The notes beneath the pieces are model-generated. The model had not been told where the DNA came from. It saw only the letters and a list, made by a program, of their open reading frames with translations, and did no database searches. From GCA-003244245 sp052390115 (GTDB lineage Bacteria > Actinomycetota > Actinomycetes > Mycobacteriales > Pseudonocardiaceae): a stretch of 64,000 nucleotides of DNA. Location of the stretch: positions 1 to 64,000 of the forward strand of contig JBQTHE010000032.1 of NCBI GenBank assembly GCA_052390115.1, written 5' to 3'. The stretch's first letter is position 1; each line of letters begins with the position of its first letter. Of this stretch, positions 1 through 9,266 are shown piece by piece. The position numbers and the translations under genes are program-made.

Positions 1-53
1 GCCACCCTCGCCAGACCCGCGGTGGACCAACCCGTGTTAGGCTCTGCCGTGCT

Positions 54-127
54 GCGGGTGTAGTTCAATGGTAGAATGAGAGCTTCCCAAGCTCTAGACG
101 CGGGTTCGATTCCCGTCACCCGCTCCA
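54..127 (+). tRNA. tRNA-Gly (anticodon CCC)
   Basis: A cloverleaf can be drawn by eye. The acceptor 5' strand GCGGGTG (54-60) pairs with CACCCGC (117-123), the anticodon stem AGAGC/GCTCT encloses the loop TTCCCAA giving anticodon CCC, and the T arm contains GGTTCGATTCC. A CCA end is encoded at 125-127. Its 3' half is the source of two further copies downstream, so this gene is the integration target (attB) of the island that follows. Confidence 0.95.
84..127 (+). repeat. tRNA-Gly 3' half, att-type repeat copy 1
   Basis: These 44 bases run from the anticodon loop to the CCA end of the tRNA. They recur at 1128-1171 (40 of 44 identical) and 2587-2630 (43 of 44). Integrases of actinobacterial integrative elements commonly use tRNA 3' ends as attB and restore the tRNA on insertion. 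The intact tRNA marks the left edge of the array. Confidence 0.85.
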
Positions 128-138
128 CCACAAAAGTT

Positions 139-175
139 CAGACCAGAGCTATCCTCTTGTAGATCTGGCCTTTTT
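139..175 (+). terminator. possible terminator after tRNA-Gly
   Basis: An imperfect stem (CCAGA at 143-147 with TCTGG at 164-168) is followed by CC and five T residues (171-175), right after the tRNA. Comparable hairpins follow both other tRNA-end copies (around 1175-1219 and 2635-2675), so the hairpin seems to have been duplicated with the att repeat. Confidence 0.5.
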
Positions 176-432
176 CGCGGGCGCGGTCATCGCCTTTCGT
201 GCCATTACTGCGCCATTAGCTCACTGAGGCTGACACACCGGCCATTCCGTCGTCGCCGTCATCATCATCATCATCATCGTCCGCGTCGTCCGTTCGATGA
301 CACGAAGGCCGCGCTTCAAGATGGAGGCAGAACGCGGATCGTTTTGGCTACTGACTCGAAGCCCGCAGGCCGATGAGGATGACCCGCAGTTCAGCCACGC
401 GCTCAGTACTGACACGCCAGAGAAGGCCGGCG

Positions 433-684
433 TCAAGCTGGCTGAGCTTGATGAGCGAGCCGATCACGAAATCTGATCGGGGACGACAAGGGCTCCTGCC
501 GGGCCGGCAGCTGCGCAATACGGATGTAGTCTTTCAGTGCGCTTCCGACCGCTATCCAGCAGAACGCCAGCGCCCGCTGCCGGTCCAGACTAGCCGCAAA
601 CTCATGGCGGCCGGAGTCAACGAGCGCGTCGATCTCGTCCAGCGCCTCCAAAGCGAATCCGAGTAGCTCGTCAGACTCACTCAC
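433..684 (-). CDS. HepT-like (DUF86-type) protein, probable toxin remnant
   Basis: This 83-residue protein opens with MSESDELLGFALEALDEI and has a conserved-looking helical core ending RFRDRLAHQ. That resembles the R-x(n)-H region of HepT/DUF86 HEPN-fold RNases. The start overlaps the stop of the upstream nucleotidyltransferase-like gene by four bases (ATGA), as in MntA/HepT toxin-antitoxin pairs. The Tyr that usually follows the His is not evident, and the partner has lost its motif, so the pair may be inactive. Assignment is by residue pattern only. Confidence 0.5.
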   Translation of the reverse strand: MSESDELLGFALEALDEIDALVDSGRHEFAASLDRQRALAFCWIAVGSALKDYIRIAQLPARQEPLSSPIRFRDRLAHQAQPA

Positions 685-992
685 GCTGCGGCGTTGCCCT
701 GCCGCAGCGGCCCGCGTACCCGCGCTCCGGGTGCTCCGCTCGACACCACGCGCACCCTCGCACGAAGCAGGTTCTCGAGTTCCATCTCGAACCGCACAAG
801 ATCGAAGTAGTCGCGATCGGCGCCCGCGGTCACCACGAGTTCCCCGCCGTGCTGGCCGAGCCGTACCTCGCTGAGACCGTGGTGTGCCGCGAGCGCCTCG
901 ACCAGCCCAGCAGCCCGGCGAAACATCTCATCGTCAGCCAACGGCAGATCCACCTCTCCATCATCTCTGATCTGTGCACGGGCGTCGAGCAT
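681..992 (-). pseudogene. MntA-like nucleotidyltransferase remnant
   Basis: The 103-residue frame ends with a pattern typical of minimal nucleotidyltransferases: ELVVTAGADRDYFDLVRFE followed by RVRVVSSGAPGA. The expected N-terminal GSxxRG...DxD metal and nucleotide site is missing. Where a GSVARGE-like stretch should stand, the sequence reads RLGQHGGELVV, which suggests an internal deletion. It overlaps the HepT-like gene by ATGA. MntA antitoxins AMPylate HepT, so without the site this copy should not catalyse that reaction. Confidence is moderate because there is no alignment behind it. Confidence 0.45.
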
Positions 993-1127
993 GATCTACG
1001 GCTCGTCGAGCCCCAACACTCCAAGTCCTGCCATGCGCGCGCCACAGCGAGGAGTCAACAGAGGGCACCTTGGGTCTGCTGTGACCACCACCGGCCGCAG
1101 CTCAGGGTCAGGGCCAGCACGGTAGGG

Positions 1128-1171
1128 TTCCCAAGCTCCAGACGCGGGTTCGATTCCGGTCATCTGCTCCA
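1128..1171 (+). repeat. tRNA-Gly 3' half, att-type repeat copy 2
   Basis: This is the second copy of the 44-base tRNA-Gly 3' end, with four mismatches to the functional gene, one in the T arm and two in the acceptor region. No tRNA 5' half precedes it, so it is not a tRNA gene. It is followed by GAAAGGTC...GACCTTTC (1175-1219), and then by a WD40 gene 3' end that resembles the sequence after copy 3. The whole att-plus-flank block therefore appears duplicated. Confidence 0.85.
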
Positions 1172-1296
1172 TATGAAAGGTCCGGGCCCAATGATAGTCC
1201 TCTGTAGCCCTAGACCTTTCATTCATGGCAGACCATTTCCGGCGTGCTGTCAGCCAACGGAACTTAAGCGATCGGGGGAAGCATGAGACTGCGCCG

Positions 1297-1516
1297 TTAC
1301 TCGGCACTCAGCTTCCGGGAGACGCGGCGATGGGCGTTAGCCACAAGATCCTCGATGCTGATCGTCGCGTCCCAGATCCGGACTGTCTGGTCGCCCGACC
1401 CGGTAACCAGACGTCGACTGTCCGACGCCCACGCCACCCCCCGAACCCCATGGTCGTGGCCGCGCAGCACCACGAGCTCACTACCGCTATCGGTGTCCCA
1501 GACCCGGGCCGTGTGG
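1297..1516 (-). pseudogene. 3' end of a WD40-repeat gene (remnant)
   Basis: The minus strand encodes a WD40 tail: ARVWDTDSGSELVVLRGHDH, then VRIWDATISIEDLVANAHRR and a stop. It parallels the C-terminus of the nSTAND-WD40 gene at 2720-4883 (VWDATISVKDLLANAHHR). About 70 residues remain. Upstream it is abruptly joined to a transposase C-terminus near 1516, so the rest of the gene was lost, probably through IS activity. Confidence 0.75.
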
Positions 1517-2243
1517 CGATCATGGCTTGGCCGTCGCGGACGCCGTGACCGGCTAGCGTGCCGTCGGGTCCGGGGGTGGCGGTGAGCTGGTGCAGCCAGC
1601 CTGCGATGCTGACCGCGAGTAGCGCACCCCACATCCACGCCTTGTTGACCTGCGGGTATCCCGACGCGAGATGCCGCAAAGCGGCACCGATCTTGGCGTC
1701 GCGGAAGATGTTTTCGATCGCGGTGCGGTGGCGGTACCAGTGCTCCACCGCGGCGGCGTGCTCCGGGGTGGACACATCCAGGTTGGTCACGATGAACGAG
1801 TAGCCGTACACGGCGTCGGCCTCGGCGAGCTCGGTGATCGGCAGGGCGCGCTGGTCGGGGTGCAGGGTGCGGCGCCGCCGAGACCGTGGGTCGGCGCTGA
1901 CCTGCTCGGGGGCCAGGCGGACCCGGCGGATCAGCAACCGGGTGGCCGAAGGCCACCAGTCCGGGCCGTAGTCACCCACCGCGACCTGCGCGCCGTCCAT
2001 GTCGATCGCATCAGTCCAGTCGCCCTCGGCGACACCGGCCAGGATCGGCCACAGCGGGGCGATGCGCTTGGCGCCGATCGCGAACTCCACACCGGCCATC
2101 AAGGCGGCGCGGGCCAGCTGCCCGGCGAAGTAGCCGGCGTCGGCGCGCAGCAGGACCCGTCCGGCCCGCGCCGCCGCCGGCAGCGCCGCCAGTGCACGGC
2201 CCAGCAGGTCCGGTCGGCTCCCCGCTAAGGACGCGGCCTCCAT
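1517..2243 (-). pseudogene. IS1380-type transposase, truncated
   Basis: About 240 residues of a DDE transposase of the IS1380 group are visible. LLRADAGYFAGQLARAA carries the second acidic residue region, and HWYRHRTAIENIFRDAKIG carries the Y-x-x-R...E motif of this group. The tail matches the family up to GHGVRDGQAMIAT and then changes into a WD40 sequence. The N-terminal third with the first catalytic Asp is missing. No terminal inverted repeats were recognised. Confidence 0.7.
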
Positions 2244-2586
2244 GCCTAGCCGAGCGCATGCCCCCGTGCCCCCTGTCAGGGTCGCGAGGGGTCAATAGCG
2301 GTCACTCACATCACCTCTCCGCTGAGTATCAACAGGTCCGCATTAGTGCAGTCAGCCCCTTTGGTCGTCGCCAGATCTTCCAAGCTGGGGCTCACGTGTG
2401 ATGATCGTCAGCGAGCCGCCAGCGAAACGACGTGGCGCGTGACGGTCCGCACCTTTGCACGGCAGGGCCAGGCAAGTGTGCCGTGCCACTCGTGTGCCAC
2501 AAGACGGGGTCAGCAACGGTCAACTGGGGTCACCCGCGACCACGGCCGACCGCAGGTCAAGGCTTGGGCCAGGGCAGCACTATAGG

Positions 2587-2630
2587 TTCCCAAGCTCTAG
2601 ACGTGGGTTCGATTCCCGTCACCCGCTCCA
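2587..2630 (+). repeat. tRNA-Gly 3' half, att-type repeat copy 3
   Basis: This third copy of the 44-base tRNA end differs from the intact tRNA at one position only. It is again followed by a hairpin (CCCAGGTC/GACTGGG, about 2640-2672) and by the 3' end of a minus-strand WD40 gene. The 60-80 bases before copies 2 and 3 are also similar to each other. Copies 1 to 3 bracket two cassettes of about 1.0 and 1.46 kb. Confidence 0.85.
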
Positions 2631-2719
2631 ATACAAAAACCCAGGTCGGAATTAGTACTCCGTAGACTGGGCCTTTATCGTTAATGGTTAACCATTCCCG
2701 GCGTACTGTCTGCGTGCTG

Positions 2720-4883
2720 TTAGCCAGCGGGTAGGTAACCGGTCGGGGGAAGCATGAGGTTGCGCCGTTCATCGGCAGTCAGTTCTCGGGAGACGCGGTG
2801 GTGGGCGTTGGCCAGGAGATCCTTGACGCTGATCGTCGCGTCCCATACCCGGGCGGTCCCGTCCCGCGAAGCAGAGGCGACTCGCCCGCCGTCTGGGGAC
2901 CACGACACGCCTTCGACTCCCTCCGTGTGGGCGCCAACGATGATGATCTCGGCGCCGGATTCGCCATCCCAGATCCGAACTGTTCGGTCGCGTGACGCGG
3001 TGGCCAGCCGCCGCCCGTCCAGCGACCACGCCACCCCCTGAACCAGATCGTCGTGGCCGCGCAGCACGGTGAGCTCACTGCCGTTGTCGGCATCCCAGAT
3101 CCGCGCGGTCCGATCGCTTGACGCGGTGGCCGGCCGCCGCCCGTCCGGCGACCACGCCACCTGGACAACCCAATCGGCGTGGCCACAGAGGACAGCACGT
3201 AACTGAGAGGCGACCAGCGCGGTGGTCAATGCCCGGAGAGCGAGCGTGGTGGGGGCGCATTCCTCGAAGGCCGCGAGTGCAAGCAGCAGGCTGTAGTCAG
3301 GATCACGGTCGACAGCGCCGAGCGCCTGCCGGGCGATGGTTTCGGAGAGACGTGTGCATGGTGGCCTCGTCGGCCCGGTTGGAGCTGGCGAGAAACTCCG
3401 TCACGAGGGCGAGACCGTCTACCATCTCGCCGTCTGAGGCGGCCCAACGTTGAGCGGCCTTGAGGCGTTCGTCGCGGAGCAGGTAGGCGTCCTGGCGGCC
3501 GGAGCTCTCCCAATCCTTGGCCCAACGTTCCAGGTCGGCGCGCCAGCGAAGTTGGTCGGCGGACGCCTCGATGGCTTGTTGCAGGGGAGCCCAGTGGCGG
3601 AACAGCGCCTCGTGGGCCACTTCGAGGATGGCGTCGTCTCCATCTCCGTCGCTGGTCAGCAGCCGGGCAGCGATAAACGCCTCGGCGACTCGCCACTGGG
3701 CATCGGTCAACATGCTGCGTCGCACTCGGCGGCGGGTCGGCTCGTTCTCGCCGATCGTGACGAACTTCAGCAGGGTCGACAGCACCAGCCCGTCAGCGCC
3801 CCCGAGTTCGGCGGCGACCTTGTCGGCTTGGCGGGTCAGCACTCCGGTGACTCCGCCGATGCGCTGGTAGGCATCGGCGGTCAACACCCCTCCGGGTCCC
3901 GCGGCGAGGCACAGCTCCTGCAACGCGTATGCCAGCAGGGGCAGCGCATCACCGCCGCCGGCATCGGCAGCCATCCGCTGCGGCAGACTCGGCGGATCGA
4001 AGGTCAGACCCGCCCGTCGGGCGGGCTGCTCGATCACCTCGACCAGCGCCGCGCGATCTACTGTCCCTACCGCGACCGGGTCACGGAACAGCCGAGCCTG
4101 CTCGGTCCCCAGGAACCCGTTCAGAAACTCGGTGCGCATGATCATGATGATCCACAGCCGCGGGTCGGCATCCAGGGCGCTCGCGAGCAGGCCGAGGAAG
4201 GCATCGCGCTCAGCTTCCCCGGATAGCGTGATCAGCTCCTCGGCCTGGTCGACGATTACCAACACCGGGGCGTTCGGACGGCCGTGAGCGGTGCGAAGCT
4301 CGTCCGCGAAGCGGGGGACCTGCACCTCGTCGGTCGGGCCTTCTGATCCTGCCGCCGCGAGGCTTCGGGCGAGGCTGCGCAGTGGATGATCCCCGGGCAC
4401 GACCGGTGATACGACGATCCAGCCGCCGCGGCGCCGCCGAAGCCGAGGCACCACACCGGCTTGGACCAGCGATGACTTTCCGGCACCCGAGGGGCCGACC
4501 ACCGCGACCAGCCGGTTGGCCTGCGTCGCGACCACCGGATGAAGACGGTCCAGCAGCTCGGTGATCTCGGCGTCCCGGCCGAAGAACACCGCCGCGTCCT
4601 GCTCGGTGAACGCCTCCAGCCCAGGGAACGGTGACCGATCCGAGTCCCACTCCGGACGAGCCGGCAACGCCAGACGCTGCTCTGCACGGTGCTGCCAGAC
4701 CATCACCCCGATGATCAACAGCACGGTGATGCCAGCCAACGGCAACGACTGCCGCCGAAGGAACTCCAAGCCCCACGGGAGCGGACCCGTGCTGTTGGTC
4801 AGATTGCCGGCCGCAAAAGCCAGCAAGGTCACCAACAAGAAAGACAGAACCTGAACCGGCAACAGCGAAGGCCCGCGGGGCAT
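2720..4883 (-). pseudogene. nSTAND NTPase-WD40 protein, frameshifted
   Basis: The N-terminal frame (4883 down to about 3355) has two membrane segments, the nSTAND entry motif PFPGLEAFTEQDAAVFFGRD, Walker A GPSGAGKSS and Walker B VLVIVDQAEEL. A second frame (down to 2720) encodes LALAAFEECAPTTLALRALT and about four WD40 blades (VRIWD, ARIWD, RVWD), ending YLPAG. The frames join near 3350-3358 through a single-base shift at ATGCACACGT. Such STAND-WD40 proteins are thought to be sensor or defence ATPases. This copy is either dead or carries a sequence error. Its 3' end is duplicated at 1297-1516. Confidence 0.75.
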
Positions 4884-4951
4884 ACCTCAGCTTCCCAGTT
4901 CCCCGGCGTGTCCGGCTGGCGTGCACGGTGTGTACAGCGGACATGCACGAT

Positions 4952-5176
4952 TCATTGCGCGGTGCCCATCCGGCCGGGGTCTGGCATGTCGGCAGTGACA
5001 CCGATAACGCAGGGCAGGCACAACGCGCCCGAGGGGACGTCCTGTACGGCCAGGTCCTCGGCGGGCAAACGGTGCGCGCATAGAGCTTCGGCGTAGCCGC
5101 GGGTGCCCGCCCGCTCGGTGTCGGGTGTGCTCGATGGCGTGGAGGCGCCCATCCGCGGGCACCGCGCCCAGTGCAT
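4952..5176 (-). pseudogene. small conserved-looking protein, probably frame-disturbed
   Basis: The C-terminal half reads YAEALCAHRLPAEDL and then SGALCLPCVIGVTADMPDPG, which looks like a small Cys-containing actinomycete protein I have seen only as hypothetical. The N-terminal half makes better sense in the neighbouring frame (DGRLHAIEHT). This suggests two compensating frameshifts between about 5090 and 5150. It lies just upstream of the nSTAND gene, on the same strand. No function is proposed. Confidence 0.35.
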
Positions 5177-5200
5177 CGCCGACCGCTGCCCCGGATGGGG

Positions 5201-5662
5201 TCAGGCGCTCCACCAGCAGCCGGTGCCGGAGTGCTCAAGCTGGCAGCAAGCCGCAGTCGGTCCGGTGATGGGGAAGCGGGGTTCGGGCACCCACAGGCCC
5301 GTCCGCTGGCGCGTGCCCCGCAGGTGCGCATACCGGGTTCGCCCAACTTCGGTGACGCTGACTCGCCGCAATCCGTACGGGTCCTCATTGGCCAGCGCCA
5401 GCAACCCGGCGTTGATCAGCTCATCGAAGGCCCGGTCAGGTACCCCGAGGCCGGATGACCGCGATCGAGGTAGCGATCCCCCCGCCTTGGCCACACCGCC
5501 GTCATGGGCTCGTCGCAGCGCCGGCGACGCCACCAACTCCGGGCTGAGACCCGTGGCCGAATCCGTGTGACCCACCGGGAACTGGACACACGCCTGGCTG
5601 GCACCCCAGGCGCAGGTCGAGCACCGGAGACCGGTGGGGGTGCGGGCTGGTGTCCACCGCAC
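5201..5662 (-). CDS. hypothetical protein with winged-helix-like segment
   Basis: The frame contains a CSTC pair near its N-terminus. Its middle, DELINAGLLALANEDPYGLRR followed by VSVTEVGRTRYAHLR, reads like the recognition helix and wing of a small winged-helix protein. The 5' part lies in a 210-bp segment that recurs, diverged, at 8848-9075, so the start may belong to a recombined block. The family was not recognised, and both start and function are uncertain. Confidence 0.35.
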   Translation of the reverse strand: MRWTPARTPTGLRCSTCAWGASQACVQFPVGHTDSATGLSPELVASPALRRAHDGGVAKAGGSLPRSRSSGLGVPDRAFDELINAGLLALANEDPYGLRRVSVTEVGRTRYAHLRGTRQRTGLWVPEPRFPITGPTAACCQLEHSGTGCWWSA

Positions 5663-5780
5663 ACGGCAAAAGCTGCCAGCAGTCCGTCACCAGCATCCCG
5701 GTCGGGGCACTGCGTGCCCTCGGCGAGCAGATGGCTGCGCGAGTCGACCGGGGACAACGCCCACAAGCCACCGGGTGCTC
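5568..5780. repeat. diverged direct repeat, copy A
   Basis: About 210 bases, from CACCGGGAACTGGAC through GGGTGCGGGCTGGTGTCCAC to CCGGGGACAACGCCCAC, recur at 8848-9075 in the same orientation with roughly 80-85% identity by eye. On the minus strand both copies encode similar Cys-containing stretches. They are probably two remnants of one gene carried by related elements. Confidence 0.6.
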
Positions 5781-5877
5781 CACATGGACCCCTAGCCCAC
5801 TCCGAGGCAAGCTCGCCGACGCGGCGGGATACCTGCTGTCGCGCACTCATGTCCTGCGGGCAGGCGGGCCGGCACAC

Positions 5878-6867
5878 CCGTACTTCCTTGAATTGAGGCG
5901 TTGAGGCACGGGTTGATATCGCCAGACGTAGCCGTGGTCACGACGTAGACATGCGGTGAATTCGGCAGTGTCACTGACGGCGGTCATAACAAGCCGTTGG
6001 TGGGTGATGTTGCCTCGCTGGAGTGGGCCTGTTGGTGGGCTTGGTGGCAAGGCGAAACCGAGTCGGGTGATGATGTTCACCTGTGGGGGCACTGGTACTG
6101 AGCGCGCGCGGTCGGTTTGAGAGATTGCGCGCTGCTGAACCCCCTTGCCCACAGGTTCCGCACAGTCTGTCCACCGCGGGTGCACAGTCTCGACAGTTGT
6201 CCCCATGATGTGGAGGACCTGCTGCGGGGGCGGCCCTTACGGTGCGCGTCGTGAGGCAGACACCGACGTATGACCAGTTGCGGGGCGAGCGGATCAACGC
6301 CGATGTTCCGCCTAGCGAGGTGGACCCGGACTGGCTTGATCGCCCCGGCAGACACCGCCTGCCAGAGGATGCGCTCGCTGCGGCGGCGGTGTGCGGCCCA
6401 CCGCCTAGATCCCGAGGTGAGGGGGCTGAGGAGTGGTGCGGGGTCGGGACTGGTATCGATCACCCTGGCAAACATCGTCTGCGCGATCACGCGCCCGCGG
6501 CGACGACGGTGCGCGGTCCCACGCGAGGACCAGCAACTGATCGCGTCGAAGGCTGGTCGTGGTTCGGCACGAAAGAGCCGGGCAGTGCAGAGTTGGCGAA
6601 GGCCAGGCCAGCGGTTCCCTGCGTAACGGGGACACACTGCCGGTGCCACACGTCGGCGGTGGACCAGCGGCCAGGATCTGATCACCGGGCAGGAGGGGAG
6701 CCGACACCGCAGGCGCTTGTTCCGCCTCCAGCCCACGCGCGTGACAACCAGCAGCCTAGGGCGCTCGGCGCTGGCCGCGACGCGAGAGCCGTCCCGGGCG
6801 AACCCCTGGCCGCTTCACAACCCGCAAAGCCTGATCATGCCAATCAGTCACTGGATCCGCCGCCAGG
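5878..6867. other. gene-poor stretch with a degenerate tandem repeat
   Basis: No frame here reads like a preserved protein; all open frames are Arg/Pro-rich, as expected for noncoding high-GC DNA. The one structure seen is a pair of about 84-base units at 6332-6415 and 6451-6534. They share GGCTTGATCGCCCCGGCA-like starts and a GCGGCGGCGGTGTGCGG-like middle, at roughly 75% identity. Confidence 0.4.
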
Positions 6868-7212
6868 GTGGCTTTGATGAGTTTGCCCTACCTGCTCGAC
6901 CGGGCGGCCGCAGTCGCCGCCGTGCTGGCTGAGCTAGACGTGCACCGTAACGACCCAGTGCTGATGATGCTCCCCGACGGTCCCGGCTTCACCGAATCTT
7001 TCGCCGGTGCGCTAAACCACGACGCCGTGCTGCTGCCGGTAAGCCCGCTGCTGTCAGCGTTCGACCTCGCCGCAACCGCCGAGCCGGCCGGTGCCCGGCT
7101 GGTGCTGGCCTCACCAGATCAGCTCTCCACGTTGGCCGAGTTAGATACCGAGCCACCAATCCTGATCGACGGGCCACTCGGGCCTTGGATAGCTGCGCTG
7201 CGCCTGCGGTAG
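6868..7212 (+). pseudogene. N-terminal fragment of an AMP-dependent synthetase/ligase
   Basis: The 114-residue product reads LLDRAAAVAAVLAELDV, then RNDPVLMMLPDGPGFTESFA and LPVSPLLSAFDLAATAEPAG. This is the pattern of the first subdomain of acyl-CoA synthetases and other ANL enzymes: a start helix, a 'GD.V...LPN...F' strand and the 'P....L' region. The ATP-binding TSGTTG-type loop and all later motifs are absent, so this is a truncated remnant. GTG 6868 or ATG 6877 could start it. Confidence 0.45.
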
Positions 7213-7572
7213 GCGACGATGTCGCGGTACCGCAGATGGTGTAGACCCCCGGGCCCGGCGGGGCCAAGGCACGGCCATCGTTGACGGTGATGACGCTGCG
7301 ATGGTGCATGTGCCCTTTGGCTCTCCTACCGGTAGGGAGGCATATCATCCGTGCTCGTCGATCACCTTCCCGACTGATCGAGGAGTACCCGGCCCGTCCG
7401 GCGCCTTCCGCGGAGGTCCGCGCCGTCGGGTCGGGTGTCAACAACCCCAGTGACCCTGCGCCAGGGCCTGCTCCAGGCTGGTGGATCCGGTCGGATAGAT
7501 CCCCGGTCGCGAGCTCAACGACGCCCAGGTTGCTGAGGTCGCCTGCTTTGCCGCGAGGAGGGCGGCGTTGTC

Positions 7573-8274
7573 GTGCGTCGCGACGATTCCGTCGGCGCGC
7601 TGGCAGCACGCGACGAGGCGGTTGCCCAGCGCCGGGGTCTCTTCTCACCCGACGTGGCGTGCACTGTTCCGGGACGGCTGCAAGCGGTCTCGACTGCGGT
7701 GACTCAGGCCCCGACCGCAGCGGCACAACCGGCCAACGCCTCATCCGCAGAGCTGGATACGGCCGCGGCAGCCGCCGCTACGGTGGTCGCTGCCGCGAGG
7801 GCGCTCGAAGGCGCGTTCGCCGAGGATCGGAGCGGACACGTCTGGGCTGTGTTCACCCAGGATGAGCAGGACCGGTTGGCGCAGCAGGTCACGGCTTTGC
7901 GTGAAAAGGCTCAGCGGGAGGTTACCGTCCTGCGGAATGCCGCCCTTACCGCAGAGGCGGCGGAGGTCGCCGCAGAGCGCGCCGTCGAGGACGAGTGGCA
8001 AGCACGCGAGGCCGAGGGCCGCCGACGGGAAGCCCCGAAGCCGCCGGCCCGCCAGCCTGCCCCCTGCCAGTCCCAAAGTCGGACCCGGCACCTGGCCCCG
8101 GATCGAGTGCGAATTCCTACCCGGGCTACACCGGCCCGCGCTGCTACGCGCCCGGGGGCGAGACATGGAAGCCGTGCTGAGTGCGAAGGTGATGCGCTTC
8201 ACTCGCGACGGTATCGCTCTTGCGAGACTCTCTCGTCGGACGCTGCTAACCGTCACAGACGATCTCCGGAATAG
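7573..8274 (+). CDS. hypothetical Ala/Glu-rich coiled-coil protein
   Basis: Residues about 30-155 form a plausible coiled coil (QVTALREKAQREVTVLRNAA and then EAAEVAAERAVEDEWQAREA) with actinobacterial GC3 codon bias. Both ends, especially the Arg/Pro-rich last 80 residues, look noncoding, so the true gene may be shorter or frameshifted near 8050. No family was recognised and there is no operon context. Confidence 0.3.
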   Translation: MRRDDSVGALAARDEAVAQRRGLFSPDVACTVPGRLQAVSTAVTQAPTAAAQPANASSAELDTAAAAAATVVAAARALEGAFAEDRSGHVWAVFTQDEQDRLAQQVTALREKAQREVTVLRNAALTAEAAEVAAERAVEDEWQAREAEGRRREAPKPPARQPAPCQSQSRTRHLAPDRVRIPTRATPARAATRPGARHGSRAECEGDALHSRRYRSCETLSSDAANRHRRSPE

Positions 8275-8679
8275 CGGGTCGCTCATATCAATGAAAACTT
8301 TCGGTGACGATGCCAGTCGAATTTCGTGACGACCTCCCGCAAATGAGGGTCTGGCGCCGACCAAGTCGGCTGGCGAGATGCGGGAGGGACTGCTGGTCGC
8401 AAGCTCCCAACCAAATCAGATGCGTCCGGCGGGCCTCGGTTCCGGGATGGACCCAAGGCCGGGCGCGAGAGCGGCGAGTCACCAGGGCGGGGCACCCATC
8501 ACGCCGGCGCCGGACTCATGTCACTTGCCAGCGAGAAGGGACCGGGGTCTTAGGCGACAGGCATCCCGTCAACCTCCCCGAGGGGCCGCATGGTGCGCCG
8601 AGTTCGACAGGAGAGCTGTCCCGGGCTTGGTGCACAGCTCTGACGTCGAACTCGGCGCATCCAGAGCGATCAGACGACG

Positions 8680-8823
8680 GATGACGGTGTCCAGCAATCT
8701 GCACGGTGGGCGCCTGCGCTGGGCGTCCCAGATCCGGGCCGTCTCGTCGCGCGACGCGGTGGCTAGACGCCCATCGTGCGGTGACCATACAACTGCCTGA
8801 ACCCAATCGTTGTGGCCGTACAA
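8680..8823 (-). pseudogene. WD40 repeat scrap
   Basis: A single WD40 blade is encoded: GHNDWVQAVVWSPHDGRLAT followed by ASRDETARIWDAQ. It matches the blades of the 2720-4883 gene. Nothing preserved flanks it. It is a third trace of this family in the island. Confidence 0.6.
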
Positions 8824-8847
8824 CGCTGCTAGCTCGCTCGATTACGT

Positions 8848-9075
8848 GTCACTCACCGGGAACTGGACGCAAGCCTGCCTGGCACCCTGGGCGCAGGTCG
8901 GGCACCAGAGACCGGTAGGGGGGTGCGGGCTGGAGGTGGGTGCGGGCTGGTGTCCACCGCACACGGCAGAGCTGCCCGCAGTCCGTCAACAGCATCCCGG
9001 TCGGAGCGCTGGCCGCCCTCGGCGAGCAGATGGCGGCACGAGTCAACCGGGGACAACGCCCACCGGCGTCCCGTG
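8848..9075. repeat. diverged direct repeat, copy B
   Basis: This is the second copy of the segment at 5568-5780. It differs by point changes and by a short internal duplication of GGGTGCGGGCTGG (about 8921-8950). The 8330-9266 interval otherwise holds only the WD40 scrap, and I see no intact gene in it. Confidence 0.6.
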
Positions 9076-9266
9076 TTCGGCGCAGTGTTCACCGGGTGAC
9101 CGGACCGGGCGGCATCTACGGCCGGCTGGAAGAACACAGCCACACCATGACCGGTGACCAAGGCGAGATCATCGTCCGGATGGCCAGGCATGACGAAAAG
9201 CGCAGACCTCGACCTACCCCACGGTGTGCCCGTGCTCGAAGTCCTGCACACCAGCCTCAACCAGAA

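Noticed and set aside
1128..2630. Second and third tRNA-Gly genes
   Set aside because: Only the 3' half from the anticodon loop onward is present. No acceptor 5' strand or D arm precedes either copy.
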